NCBI GenBank assembly: GCA_035327565.1
Contig: DAOLDB010000008.1
Location: 22,287-86,286, forward strand
Direction of reading: 5' to 3'
Origin: JABDLO01 sp035327565
GTDB taxonomy: Bacteria; Bacteroidota; Bacteroidia; Chitinophagales; Saprospiraceae
DNA: 64,000 bases
Shown here: positions 55,861 to 64,000 of the stretch, piece by piece
How the letters are laid out: every line of letters begins with the position of its first letter
Position numbering within the stretch: the first letter of the stretch is position 1
Program-made: the position numbers and the translations under genes
The notes under the pieces: generated by a model
The model's database searches: none
Seen by the model: the letters and a program-made list of their open reading frames with translations, nothing else
What the model was told of the DNA's origin: nothing

Positions 55861-55938
55861 ACGGATGAAAAACGGGAGCTGGAAATTTCTAAGTGCCTTT
55901 TATACCACAAAGCCGATAATCATTTTATAAAAATTGCA

Positions 55939-56049
55939 ATGCTAAAATTCTTCCGAAATATCCGCAAAAAACTCATTCAGGAAGGTAAAGTAACCAATTA
56001 CCTCAAATACGCCATTGATGAAATTTTCCTTGGTATGGTGTTAAGATAA
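55939..56049 (+). pseudogene. Truncated N-terminus of a DUF6090-like membrane protein
   Basis: A 36-codon frame beginning MLKFFRNIRKKLIQEGKV and continuing TNYLKYAIDEIFLG. This is the characteristic start of a Bacteroidota family of ~250-residue proteins (about FFRKIRxKLIxEGKTxxYLKYAIGEIxLVxxGILIAL). Here the conserved membrane helix after EI is lost and a stop follows at once. Reads as a fragment left after a deletion. Confidence 0.55.
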
Positions 56050-56052
56050 AGC

Positions 56053-56068
56053 AGTCCCGTAAGGGACT
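56053..56068. repeat. REP-like hairpin next to a Y1 transposase remnant
   Basis: AGTCCC-GTAA-GGGACT forms perfect 6-bp arms with a 4-nt loop. It is followed by TTTATATCGGTAGAA and, 40 bp on, a weaker GTGCC..GGTAC hairpin. Such GTCCC..GGGAC elements accompany Y1 (REP-associated) tyrosine transposases in Bacteroidota, and a remnant of such a gene follows at 56139. Confidence 0.5.
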
Positions 56069-56138
56069 TTATATCGGTAGAACATTCAAATAACCACCCC
56101 CTCCTCGTGCCTTTAGGTACAGAATATAATTTAAAAAC

Positions 56139-56424
56139 ACGGCAAGAATCTATACACAAATTCATGTTCAAGCAGTATTTTGCATTTCAAATTCGAGCCT
56201 CTCTAATTCAAACCCGTTTGAGAGAAGAGCATTATAAATACATCACCTGAGCGTTTCAAAATCATGATCACAAAGCTTTGCAGATCAATGGAATGCCTGA
56301 CCATTTTCACCTGTTGATTGGTCTTTGGCCAACACAGGCATTTGCAGCTTTAATGCAAATGGTAAAAGAAGATCCGTCTAAATGGATAAATACGAAGGGC
56401 TTTGTCAAAAGAAAATTTTCATAA
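56139..56424 (+). pseudogene. Broken Y1 (IS200/REP-associated) transposase
   Basis: Two frames together read as a Y1 HUH transposase. The first gives ARIYTQIHVQAVF (the usual N-terminal strand). After a frameshift the second gives RASLIQTRLREEHYKYIT, a TGA, then FQNHDHKALQINGMPDHFHLLIGLW, with the HxH metal motif in DHFHLL, and DPSKWINTKGFVKRKFS. The catalytic-Tyr C-terminal part is missing. The element is dead: start codon lost (ACG in place of ATG), one frameshift, one nonsense codon and truncation. Confidence 0.7.
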
Positions 56425-56548
56425 CTTAACCGTCCATCCCGGAAAATGTTAATATAATTAAACCCAATTCGTGCATTAGAAAGCAGGAAAACTACCTAAA
56501 TATGGGCAAATAGTGGTAGATTTGGCTAAATGAAATATAAAAAATAGT

Positions 56549-57186
56549 ATGCAAAATATACCAGTTGATTTTACGACTAGAAAGATATCACCGTGGGCCG
56601 GAATTTATCTGTTTCATAGAGTGTATAAGCTTTATGGTATTCAAAGCAAATTACAGGAATTGGATTTACCACAACCGGGATCGAATAGAGGATTAGACCC
56701 TATAGAAGTGATAGAATCATTTTTAGTAAGTGTTGTTTTAGGGGCTAAACGACTATCCCATAGTGGTATGCTGAGATCAGACGAGGTGATTCCAGAGATT
56801 TTCAAATGGAAGAATTAAAGTCCGAGTGCTAGTACATTCAGCAGATTTTTTCAGCGATTTGACAAGAAAACTAATGACTCAATTTTTCCTGCATTGCAGA
56901 AGAAGATATTTGATCAAGTTCAAGTCAAAAAGATGACAATAGATATTGACAGTACAGTAATTACCAGATATCGTACTCAAGAATATACTCCAAAAGGGTA
57001 TAATCCTGAAAAAAGAGGAAGAGTGTCACACCATCCTATAAATGTGTTTTGTGACGATGTAAATGAGGGTTATTAATGTATGGATGCGGAGTGGTGGCAG
57101 CCATTCGAGTACAGAGACGGAAAAATTTCTAGATGAACTTTTTCAAATCGTAGATATAGAAAAAATAGGTATAAAAAATTTAATGC
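56549..57186 (+). pseudogene. Broken IS1380-like DDE transposase
   Basis: An ATG-led frame (MQNIPVDFTTRKISPWAGIY) runs 89 codons to a TAA at 56816-56818. It continues in frame with FSRFFQRFDKK and MTIDIDSTVITRYRTQEYTP..KGYNPEKRGRVSHHPINVF, the IS1380-family DDE core with the first catalytic Asp in DIDST. A second TAA (57074) and a +1 shift follow, after which VWMRSGGSHSSTETEKFLDEL matches the family's next block. The C-terminal half is absent; the response regulator starts where it breaks off. No inverted-repeat ends were found. Confidence 0.75.
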
Positions 57187-57570
57187 ATGAAATTTTTGAT
57201 CGTAGATGATGAAAAAGATGTAGAAATTTTGTTCAGGCAAAAATTCCGAAGAGAAGTCCGGGAAGGTGTTTATGAATTGGAATTTGCTTTCTCCGGGAAT
57301 CAAGCGCTTGAGATTCTTAGAAGTCACAATCCCCCTGAAGTGATGTACATCTTTTCAGATATCAATATGCCGGGCATGACCGGACTGGAGTTGCTTGAAA
57401 AGGTCAAAAAAGAATTTCCTCAGATCCATGTGAGTATGATATCTGCCTATGGTGATGATGAAAGCCAGAACAAAGCCATAAGTTCGGGAGCCAAAGAGTT
57501 CTATACCAAACCCATCGATTTTGATTCATTAAAAATTGAACTACACAATTTTTTTATTAATAGAGCATAA
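57187..57570 (+). CDS. Single-domain response regulator (CheY-like)
   Basis: A 127-residue receiver domain with no output domain. Acidic pocket Asp7/Asp8, phospho-acceptor Asp58 (SDINMPGMTG), switch Ser86 (ISAYG) and Lys108 (YTKPID) are all present, so it should be phosphorylatable. Such regulators usually sit beside the large Bacteroidota sensor kinases with NHHGKRADSIV-type dimerisation helices. It abuts the IS1380-like remnant upstream and overlaps the open frame of an orphan ATPase half downstream. Its partner may be the giant kinase that starts at 58204. Confidence 0.9.
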   Translation: MKFLIVDDEKDVEILFRQKFRREVREGVYELEFAFSGNQALEILRSHNPPEVMYIFSDINMPGMTGLELLEKVKKEFPQIHVSMISAYGDDESQNKAISSGAKEFYTKPIDFDSLKIELHNFFINRA

Positions 57571-57622
57571 AATCAAAATATTAAAACCTATCCATACGAA
57601 TCAATATCCTCACAAACAAAAC

Positions 57623-58207
57623 ATGGAGCCGATCAACCACCATGGCCGTCCCGCCTCTACCATTGTCATATCGATGCTCCAGCACTCCCGCGGCGGCGAT
57701 GGCAAAATGGAGCCGACTCCTTTGAACCCTATCGTGAAAGAATATGTAAATCTGGCTTTCCACGGAATGCGGGCATGTGAAGAGTCTATTAATGTGGACA
57801 TTGACCTGCAGCTGGGTGAGAATGTTGGAGAGGTGCCTTTGATAGCTGAGGATTTTTCGAGGGTAATTTTGAATTTGTGTAATAATGCGTTAGATGCCAT
57901 ACGTACGCTAAGTGCTGAGCACTCTGCGCATGGCGAGAATTATGACCCCAAACTAACAATCCGCACCCAATCCTACGCCAACACCATTACCCTCGAAATC
58001 GAAGACAACCGCCCCGGCATACACGACGAAATCAAAGACAAAATCCTGCAGTCGTTTTTTACGACCAAGAAAGGGACACAGGGTACGGGGCTTGGGCTGA
58101 GTATTACAAATGATATCATAAAGGCGCATGGTGGAGAATTAGATATAAAATCCGAGCCTGAAAATGGAGCCATTTTCAGTATCCACATTCCAATTTTTTT
58201 ACGATGA
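57623..58207 (+). CDS. Orphan histidine-kinase ATPase half (5'-truncated kinase)
   Basis: About 194 residues. It starts inside the second dimerisation helix (NHHGRPASTIVISMLQHSRGG) and contains a complete HATPase domain: N box NLCNNALDAIRT, G1 box DNRPGI (the usual DNGPGI Gly is Arg), and G2 region GTQGTGLGLSI. The phospho-acceptor His box is missing. The frame is open from 57536, inside the response regulator gene; ATG 57623 is the plausible start. The stop overlaps the next ATG as ATGA. It may be a decayed kinase end left by recombination, or an ATPase that works in trans; the Arg in the G1 box argues for decay. Confidence 0.7.
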   Translation: MEPINHHGRPASTIVISMLQHSRGGDGKMEPTPLNPIVKEYVNLAFHGMRACEESINVDIDLQLGENVGEVPLIAEDFSRVILNLCNNALDAIRTLSAEHSAHGENYDPKLTIRTQSYANTITLEIEDNRPGIHDEIKDKILQSFFTTKKGTQGTGLGLSITNDIIKAHGGELDIKSEPENGAIFSIHIPIFLR

Positions 58208-61200
58208 AACTAACAAAACAACAAGAATCAGAAGCATTAAAGCTATATTACTTATACTGGGAAAGCTACATAAAAGGAGACCTCGAAACTTTTTCCTCCA
58301 CCCTTGATGATGCATTTGAAATGATCGGCACTTCTGAAAGCGAAGTGGCGCATAACAAAGCGGAAGGCATCGCATTTTATAAGGCCCAAATGGAAGAGGT
58401 GGTAGGAAAAGCGGAAATGAGAAACCGGGCTATTTCTGCGAAAGCATTGAATGGCATGTTCCTGATCAATGAAAATTGTGACGTCTATGTATTGGTTGAA
58501 CCGGACTGGACGTTTTATTCCAAAATCCGCATATCGACACTTCTTCATGAAACTGATTCAGGCTGGAAAGTGATCCAACAGCACGGATCGTTTCCCGATA
58601 TGCGCGTTCAGGAAGGTGAGACTTTGGCCATAGACAAGATCACCAAAGAAAACCTGGAGCTCCGGGATGCTATCAAGAGGAGAACCGTAGAGCTGGAAAA
58701 TAAAAACCAGGAATTGGCCGTAGAAGCTGCTTTAGAAAAAGTGAGGGCTGTGGCCATGGGCATGCGTGAACCCGCAGATATGGTGGATATATGCCGCATC
58801 ATTTCAATGCAACTCGGTCAACTTGGACTACCCAATATCCGAAACATTCAAACGCTCATTGTTGATGAGCAAAAAAATTCTTACCTGAACTATCAATATT
58901 TTCCTGGGTATGATAAAGGCATCATTGAAGACACTGATTATACTAAGCATCCTACTGTGTATGAGATGGTACAAAAGATCAGGGAATCGGCCGATGCTTA
59001 TTTCTCAGGCATATTTAGGGGTGAGGAACTGACCCGTTTTAAAACATGGCGCGACGAGAACCATCAATTTCCTGATCCGCTGCTCAATGATTGTTCGGAG
59101 CTTCCTTTCTATTTTTATTCCATTGGCAACGGCGCACTTGGATTATCAACATATGGTACCATTGATGATGATGCCCTCAATATATTCAAACAGTTTCACA
59201 AGGTTTTCGCGCTGGCATATCAGCGTTTTTCGGATATAAAGAAAGCCAAAGCGCAGGCGCGCGAAGCACAGGTGGAAGCGGCGCTTGAAAGGGTAAGGAG
59301 CAGAGCCATGGCCATGCACAGCAGTGAGGATGTAGGGGAATGCGTCGTCAAGATGTTTGCTGAACTTACTGCTTTGGGCGTGGATGAGGGCACCCGCTTT
59401 GGGATTGACATCCTGAACCACGACAATGAAAACAATCAGCTCTGGACTGCCCGAAAAGACGGAGAGGAAGTCAACATGCATATTGGCAACCTGGATATGA
59501 GCCGGCATCCTTTGCTAAAAAGTGCCCGGGAAGCTTGGAAAGCACAGGTTCCTTTTCACAAGTATATATTGGAAGGTGAAGATTTGATCAATTATTACAA
59601 TATGCTCAATACTGCGCCTGACTTTAAAATCCAGATTCCTTTAGAAAAATTACCCAAAAAGGAAATCCAACATTGTTTCATATTCGAGCACGGCTTTTTT
59701 TATGCATTCAGCCCCTATGAATTTCAACCCGATTTAATTCAAATTACGAAACGGTTCAGTTCACTTTTTGAACAAACCTACCGTCGGTATCTCGATTTGG
59801 TAAGAGCAGAAGCTCAAGCAAGAGAAGCACAGATTGAAGCGGCATTAGAGCGGGTGAGAAGCCGTTCAATGGGTATGCAACGGGGTGAGGAATTGAAAAT
59901 TGTGGTCAAAGCATTATATGATCAACTCAAAGAATTGGGATTCATGTGGGGAGTTGCCTCGATCATTATTATGGATCCAAAGACAGGAGATATGGATTGG
60001 TGGATGGAAGGATTTGAAGATGGATTTGATCTTCCTGGAAAATACCATGTACCGTTTTTTGATCACAGAGGCCATAAGGAACAAATCGATCATTGGAAAA
60101 GTGGGAGTGCATACGCAGTGGTCGAGGTATCCGGGGAAGAGAAAAAAACTTATGATGATTACTATTTTTTTCATACAGACTTTGTAAAAGCACCCGAACC
60201 TTCCAAGCAGTTAATGATGAGCGGTGAATCTGTCATTTTTTCAATGGCATTTTTGAAATACGGTGCATTGTCCTGGGCGCCTTCACCCCTTGACGATCAT
60301 CAGGCAATTGTTTTGCAGCGCTTCGCCAAAGTGTTCGAACAAACCTATACCCGTTTCCTCGATCTCCAAAAAGCAGAAGCACAGGCCCGGGAAGCCAATA
60401 TAGAGGGCGCCCTGGAAAAAGTGCGTTCCCGCTCATTGGCCATGCACAAAAGTGATGAGTTAACCGACGTGGTTTCGGTGCTTTTCGAAAAATTAAAAGA
60501 CCTTCAAGTTCCTTTTACAGCAGTTGGTATTGCAACTGGCATTGATGGTTCAAAAGACCTGAATGCTTTTGTGTGCGGACAGAATAATGAAGGCCTGGTC
60601 ATCACCAATTACCGGCTTCCTTATTTCAATAATCCGGTACCGAAAGATTTATACAACGCCCTTGAAAAGCAGCTGGATTATTTTGTCGGTCATTATTCAA
60701 AAGAAGAAAAGGATGCTTTCTATGAATATGTAATTGAACATACTGCTGAATTCAGGCATTTGCCTGAAGATATCAAGCGCATGATATTCGGTAGTACCTC
60801 CTATACCATTTCCATGGTTGCGGTCAAAAATGCTGTATTTAATGTCAACGATTTTGAAGGGAAGGTTTTAGCTGAGGAGGAAGTTCGTATCATCAAGCGC
60901 TTTGCAAATGTTTTCGATCAAGCCTACACCCGTTTTCTCGACCTCCAAAAAGCCGAGAAGCAGGCGCGGGTAGCACAAATAGAAGCCGCTTTGGAGCGGG
61001 TACGGGCTGCCGGAATGGCGATGCATCGAAGTGAAGACCTGGCCGAAGCCTCAACGATTCTTTTTGAGCAACTAAAGGATCTTGGTGTAGAAGCTCGGCG
61101 TGTGGGATTCGCCTTGCCAATTGAGGAAAAGCGCGAATTCACCGTTTGGAGTACGATTCGGGATGATGATGGAAAAGCTAGACTGCTTTCTGCTTTTCTA

Positions 61201-64000
61201 CACTATGATCAGCATCCCATCTACCCAAAAATGATTGATAAATGGCATCGAGGTCAAAAAACTTTTGGGTTTGAACTCCATGGTCCTGACCTTCAAGACT
61301 ATTATAAAGCATGGAATAAGACTTTTAAGACTCCTGACTCTTTGAAGAAAACGATCAAGGAAAACGAGTCCGAATACTACCAGTTTGCCTCTTTTCAACA
61401 AGGGTTGATCTATGCATTTACAGCGACTCCCTTGAGCAGCGCTGAACATCAATTGCTCAGCAGGTTTGCCAAGGCCTTTGAACAAACCTACACCCGCTTT
61501 CTCGACCTCCAAAAAGCAGAAGCACAGGCACGTGAAGCGCAGATACAGCTTGCCTTGGAAAGAGTGCGGGCCAAAACCATGGCCATGAAAACCCAGTCAG
61601 ACCTCCTCGGTATCATAGAACTGTTTGGCGAACAACTGAATGCTGTAGGTGTAAGGTTTGATAATGTCACGTTTATCGAAGGACCCATCACAAAAAAAAG
61701 AGACTGGGATTTATGGAGCTATGCGCCGGAAGCAGAAAATACAACCGATAAAATTCTCATTCCTTATATAGAGACTCCGTATTTCACAAAAACAGCAGAG
61801 GCTGTAGAAGCATACGAAAGAACCGGAAATCCCATACAGGTAAAATCCTTCACAAAGAAAGAGAAGAATGAATTTCTCGACCACTATTGGAAGCATGTAC
61901 CAGCTGTGTCAGATGAATTTGTCAATTATGTTAATGCCACTCCCGGTTCAATAATCGTAGATGCGTTTTTGGAAGTGGTAACTGTATCTTTGGTAAGGTG
62001 GGATTTAGAACCCTATACAGCAGAGGAACTTGCGATTTTTGAACGCTTTGCAAAAGAGTTCAAGCAAACCTATATCCGCTTTTTGGATATCAAAAAAGCA
62101 GAGGCGCAGGCACGTGAAGCAAAAATAGAAACGGCACTTGAAAAAGTGCGTTCCCGAACCATGGGGATGCAGAGCAGTGAGGAATTGCCGGAGGTAGCCA
62201 ACCTTTTGTTCTTAGAAGTGCAGGCATTGGGTATCCCGGCCTGGAGCTGCGGACACAATGTACTTGCAGCCGATAAAAAATCAGCTACAGCATGGATGAG
62301 TAGCGAGGGAACACTGCAAAAGCCATTTCAGCTTCGCCTGTATGGTGAAGCATCCTTTGATGAAATGGGAGAATTTGTTGTAAGCAATAAGGTATTTATG
62401 GAGCAGGAACTGGGTGGAAAGGCACTCATTGAGCACTACAATCATATGAAATCCTTCCCGGACTTAAAGCCCACCTTTGATCAAATTGAGGCCCGGGGAC
62501 TTTCCCTTCCCACTTTTCAAATCAACCACCTCTGCAAATTTTCCCATGGGTTCCTGCTCTTCATTACTTATGAGCCGGTTCCGGATGCTCATGATATTTT
62601 CAGGCGCTTTACCAAGGTGTTTGATCAAACCTATACCCGTTTTCTAGACCTTCAAAAAGCTGAAGCACAGGCACGAGAAGCCAAGATTGAAGTGGCTTTA
62701 GAAAAAGTGCGTTCCCGTACTATGGGCATGCAAAAGTCTGATGAACTGGCCGATGTGGCCAATGTGCTGTTTCAGGAAATGAATGAATTGGTCCATAACC
62801 TTTGGACCTGCGGATTTGTGCTCTGTGAAAAAGATCGGGAAGAAGACGAATGGTGGCTGAGCCTGGAAGATGGCTTTTCGCGTGGTTTCTTTTTGCCCAA
62901 TGTGAATGATTATGCCCATGGCCACCTGTATGAAGGTTGGCTGAAAAAGGATGACTTCAGAACCGTTCAACTGGAAGGCGATAAACTACAGGAACACTAC
63001 GACTGGCTCATGGAAATTCCAATAGCCAAAAGCATTTTCGATGATATGGAAGCGGCCGGTATGCAGCGCCCTGAATGGCAAAAATTACATGCTGCCTATT
63101 TTTCCAAAGGATATCTGGTCATCATCACCCGTGAGCCTTGCGCTGAAGAAGCTATATTTAAACGCTTCGCCCAGGTTTTTGACCTTACCTATACACGTTT
63201 CCTCGATCTGAAAAAAGCCGAAGAGCAGGCACGGGAAGCTCAAGTAGAACTTTCTTTAGAACGTGTACGCGCGCAGGTAACAGGTATGCAAGAATCCTCG
63301 GATTTGTTTGATATTGTAGTGAGTATGCGCAGTGAATTTATATCACTGGGCCACGAAGCAGACTATTTCTGGCATATGCTTTGGCTGCCGGATGTCTATG
63401 AAATGTCGATGACTACGGAAGCCGGTGATCGTCTTGGCATGGTTATCAACATACCCAAGTTCGTGCACGATCAAATACCCAACCTGGCCGAATGGGAAAA
63501 AGGCAACAATCCAATTTTTGTGTTAGCCCTTGATGCGGATCAGGCATGGGATTATATCGACAACATGAATACACATGGCCGGTATGAACAGGTAGATCCC
63601 CATGCACCAACGCGTGAAGATATTGAGCACATCGGTGGGCTGACCTTCATCATTGCAAGAACCACCCACGGAGAAATCGGTTACAGCCTCCCGGGAGTGG
63701 TGCCCGAGCCACCAAAAGATTCCCTTGATACGCTGGTTCGCTTTGCAGGTGTATTCGACCTGGCTTACAAGCGATTTGAAGATCTGAAAGCTGCGGAGCG
63801 TCAGGCCTTGCTGATCCGCGAAGAACGTGACCGCCTTGAAATCGCCCTGAATCAATTAGAGGCAACTAAAGACCAACTCATCCAACAGGAAAAACTCGCT
63901 TCCCTCGGCCAACTCACTGCCGGCATCGCACACGAAATTCAAAATCCTCTCAACTTCGTCAACAACTTCAGCGAAGTCAGTATAGAGCTCGTGGATGAAA
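58204..64000 (+). CDS. Giant multi-module sensor histidine kinase, 3' end beyond the window
   Basis: One frame of more than 1,930 codons without a stop. An NTF2-like domain (about 5-135) is followed by a coiled coil and nine modules of about 190 residues each, beginning near 163, 337, 524, 713, 906, 1094, 1288, 1475 and 1661. Each opens with a linker like TYTRFLDLQKAEAQAREA, then ALERVRSRxMxM, then a divergent alpha/beta domain resembling GAF folds. From about 1853 a longer coiled coil leads to SLGQLTAGIAHEIQNPLNFVNNF with the phospho-acceptor His at about 1910. The ATPase domain lies beyond the window edge. No signal peptide or membrane helix is visible, so it is probably cytosolic. The ATG overlaps the previous TGA; a response regulator lies ~0.6 kb upstream. 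Confidence 0.88.
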   Translation, partial: MKLTKQQESEALKLYYLYWESYIKGDLETFSSTLDDAFEMIGTSESEVAHNKAEGIAFYKAQMEEVVGKAEMRNRAISAKALNGMFLINENCDVYVLVEPDWTFYSKIRISTLLHETDSGWKVIQQHGSFPDMRVQEGETLAIDKITKENLELRDAIKRRTVELENKNQELAVEAALEKVRAVAMGMREPADMVDICRIISMQLGQLGLPNIRNIQTLIVDEQKNSYLNYQYFPGYDKGIIEDTDYTKHPTVYEMVQKIRESADAYFSGIFRGEELTRFKTWRDENHQFPDPLLNDCSELPFYFYSIGNGALGLSTYGTIDDDALNIFKQFHKVFALAYQRFSDIKKAKAQAREAQVEAALERVRSRAMAMHSSEDVGECVVKMFAELTALGVDEGTRFGIDILNHDNENNQLWTARKDGEEVNMHIGNLDMSRHPLLKSAREAWKAQVPFHKYILEGEDLINYYNMLNTAPDFKIQIPLEKLPKKEIQHCFIFEHGFFYAFSPYEFQPDLIQITKRFSSLFEQTYRRYLDLVRAEAQAREAQIEAALERVRSRSMGMQRGEELKIVVKALYDQLKELGFMWGVASIIIMDPKTGDMDWWMEGFEDGFDLPGKYHVPFFDHRGHKEQIDHWKSGSAYAVVEVSGEEKKTYDDYYFFHTDFVKAPEPSKQLMMSGESVIFSMAFLKYGALSWAPSPLDDHQAIVLQRFAKVFEQTYTRFLDLQKAEAQAREANIEGALEKVRSRSLAMHKSDELTDVVSVLFEKLKDLQVPFTAVGIATGIDGSKDLNAFVCGQNNEGLVITNYRLPYFNNPVPKDLYNALEKQLDYFVGHYSKEEKDAFYEYVIEHTAEFRHLPEDIKRMIFGSTSYTISMVAVKNAVFNVNDFEGKVLAEEEVRIIKRFANVFDQAYTRFLDLQKAEKQARVAQIEAALERVRAAGMAMHRSEDLAEASTILFEQLKDLGVEARRVGFALPIEEKREFTVWSTIRDDDGKARLLSAFLHYDQHPIYPKMIDKWHRGQKTFGFELHGPDLQDYYKAWNKTFKTPDSLKKTIKENESEYYQFASFQQGLIYAFTATPLSSAEHQLLSRFAKAFEQTYTRFLDLQKAEAQAREAQIQLALERVRAKTMAMKTQSDLLGIIELFGEQLNAVGVRFDNVTFIEGPITKKRDWDLWSYAPEAENTTDKILIPYIETPYFTKTAEAVEAYERTGNPIQVKSFTKKEKNEFLDHYWKHVPAVSDEFVNYVNATPGSIIVDAFLEVVTVSLVRWDLEPYTAEELAIFERFAKEFKQTYIRFLDIKKAEAQAREAKIETALEKVRSRTMGMQSSEELPEVANLLFLEVQALGIPAWSCGHNVLAADKKSATAWMSSEGTLQKPFQLRLYGEASFDEMGEFVVSNKVFMEQELGGKALIEHYNHMKSFPDLKPTFDQIEARGLSLPTFQINHLCKFSHGFLLFITYEPVPDAHDIFRRFTKVFDQTYTRFLDLQKAEAQAREAKIEVALEKVRSRTMGMQKSDELADVANVLFQEMNELVHNLWTCGFVLCEKDREEDEWWLSLEDGFSRGFFLPNVNDYAHGHLYEGWLKKDDFRTVQLEGDKLQEHYDWLMEIPIAKSIFDDMEAAGMQRPEWQKLHAAYFSKGYLVIITREPCAEEAIFKRFAQVFDLTYTRFLDLKKAEEQAREAQVELSLERVRAQVTGMQESSDLFDIVVSMRSEFISLGHEADYFWHMLWLPDVYEMSMTTEAGDRLGMVINIPKFVHDQIPNLAEWEKGNNPIFVLALDADQAWDYIDNMNTHGRYEQVDPHAPTREDIEHIGGLTFIIARTTHGEIGYSLPGVVPEPPKDSLDTLVRFAGVFDLAYKRFEDLKAAERQALLIREERDRLEIALNQLEATKDQLIQQEKLASLGQLTAGIAHEIQNPLNFVNNFSEVSIELVDE
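58690..63850 (+). repeat. Tandem ~570-bp coding repeats within the giant kinase
   Basis: A linker motif (tyrosine-x-arginine-phenylalanine-leucine-aspartate, then KAEAQAREA and ALERVR) recurs at about 59212, 59773, 60340, 60919, 61483, 62065, 62626, 63184 and 63760. Spacing is 558-582 bp throughout. A first, shorter copy of the ALEKVR part is near 58720. The linker is nearly identical between copies while the domains between linkers differ strongly. At DNA level the linkers use varied codons, so they are conserved as protein more than as DNA. Confidence 0.85.

Larger units (their letters stand above)
55861..56548. other. 688-bp decayed region with gene and transposase remnants
   Basis: Contains no intact gene. 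It holds a truncated DUF6090-like N-terminus (55939-56049), a REP-like hairpin (56053-56068) and a frameshifted Y1 transposase (56139-56424). The rest is AT-rich sequence without long open frames. Confidence 0.6.

Noticed and set aside
58690..63850. Regularly spaced repeats that might suggest a CRISPR-like or minisatellite array
   Set aside because: Period is ~570 bp, the frame is open throughout, and conservation is at protein level; this is a modular protein.
59146..63865. Many minus-strand frames of 60-120 codons inside the giant kinase
   Set aside because: They mirror the repeated linker of the plus-strand gene (their translations repeat the same peptide pattern) and are shadows of one long frame.
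1..64000. tRNA, rRNA, CRISPR array or prophage
   Set aside because: No clover-leaf with a GTTCGA-type arm, rRNA segment, short direct-repeat array, or phage gene was recognised on reading; a covariance-model scan would be needed to exclude tRNAs fully.

Overview
The window looks like chromosomal DNA of a member of the phylum Bacteroidota, probably a Saprospiria/Chitinophagia-like free-living aerobe. The grounds are AT-rich intergenic DNA, TAnnTTTG-type -7 boxes without Shine-Dalgarno sequences, a C-terminal type IX secretion (Por) tail on an M36 metalloprotease, the families DUF2911, DUF1080, DUF4348-like, DUF6090-like and TIGR03032, an MbnP/MbnH pair, and a giant repeat-built sensor kinase of a kind common in that group. 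No rRNA, tRNA or CRISPR array was recognised. All family names come from reading translations by eye; no database search was run.

Layout. 1-8.1 kb: start of an unidentified minus-strand gene, an orphan terminator, Fe-S L-serine dehydratase, a secreted amidohydrolase, a GH31 glycosidase remnant, an M19 dipeptidase lipoprotein and a large acyl-CoA oxidase/dehydrogenase. 8.1-15.3 kb: mostly minus-strand housekeeping genes (phosphopantetheinyl transferase, dCTP deaminase on plus, rhodanese, PASTA protein, NADP isocitrate dehydrogenase, HAD phosphatase, DUF1080, fatty-acid desaturase). 15.5-28.9 kb: an FG-GAP protein with an internal IPTLxxWG segment, TIGR03032, DUF2911, a secreted M36 protease, a class V aminotransferase, a large conserved protein, an MFS carrier and a DMT protein. 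29.0-35.3 kb: type II sulfide:quinone oxidoreductase facing a Crp-family regulator across a near-ideal Crp-type palindrome, then ApbE, a DnaQ-like exonuclease, MbnP and its partner di-heme peroxidase. 35.7-39.5 kb: AlkB-type hydroxylase, GMC dehydrogenase and its subunit-3-like partner. 39.5-47.2 kb: comEC with a helix-hairpin-helix gene, a small secreted protein, dapD and an M1 aminopeptidase. 47.4-55.9 kb: a second IPTLxxWG protein, a di-heme cytochrome c, D-aminoacylase-like hydrolase, a Tat-exported molybdopterin enzyme, gene remnants, a P1 (DmpA) peptidase and two secreted NTF2-like proteins.

55.9-58.2 kb is a gene graveyard: a truncated DUF6090-like gene, a REP-like hairpin, a broken Y1 (IS200-type) transposase and a broken IS1380-like transposase, followed by an intact response regulator and an orphan kinase ATPase half. 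From 58,204 to the window edge runs one uninterrupted reading frame of more than 1,930 codons: an NTF2-like domain, nine tandem ~190-residue sensor-like modules joined by a near-identical coiled-coil linker, and the start of a histidine kinase.

The observations that seem most worth following are the nine-module sensor kinase with its orphan ATPase half, the sulfide/Crp locus with its operator, the IPTLxxWG motif placed mid-protein, the MbnP/MbnH pair, and the molybdoenzyme that lacks the fourth cluster cysteine.
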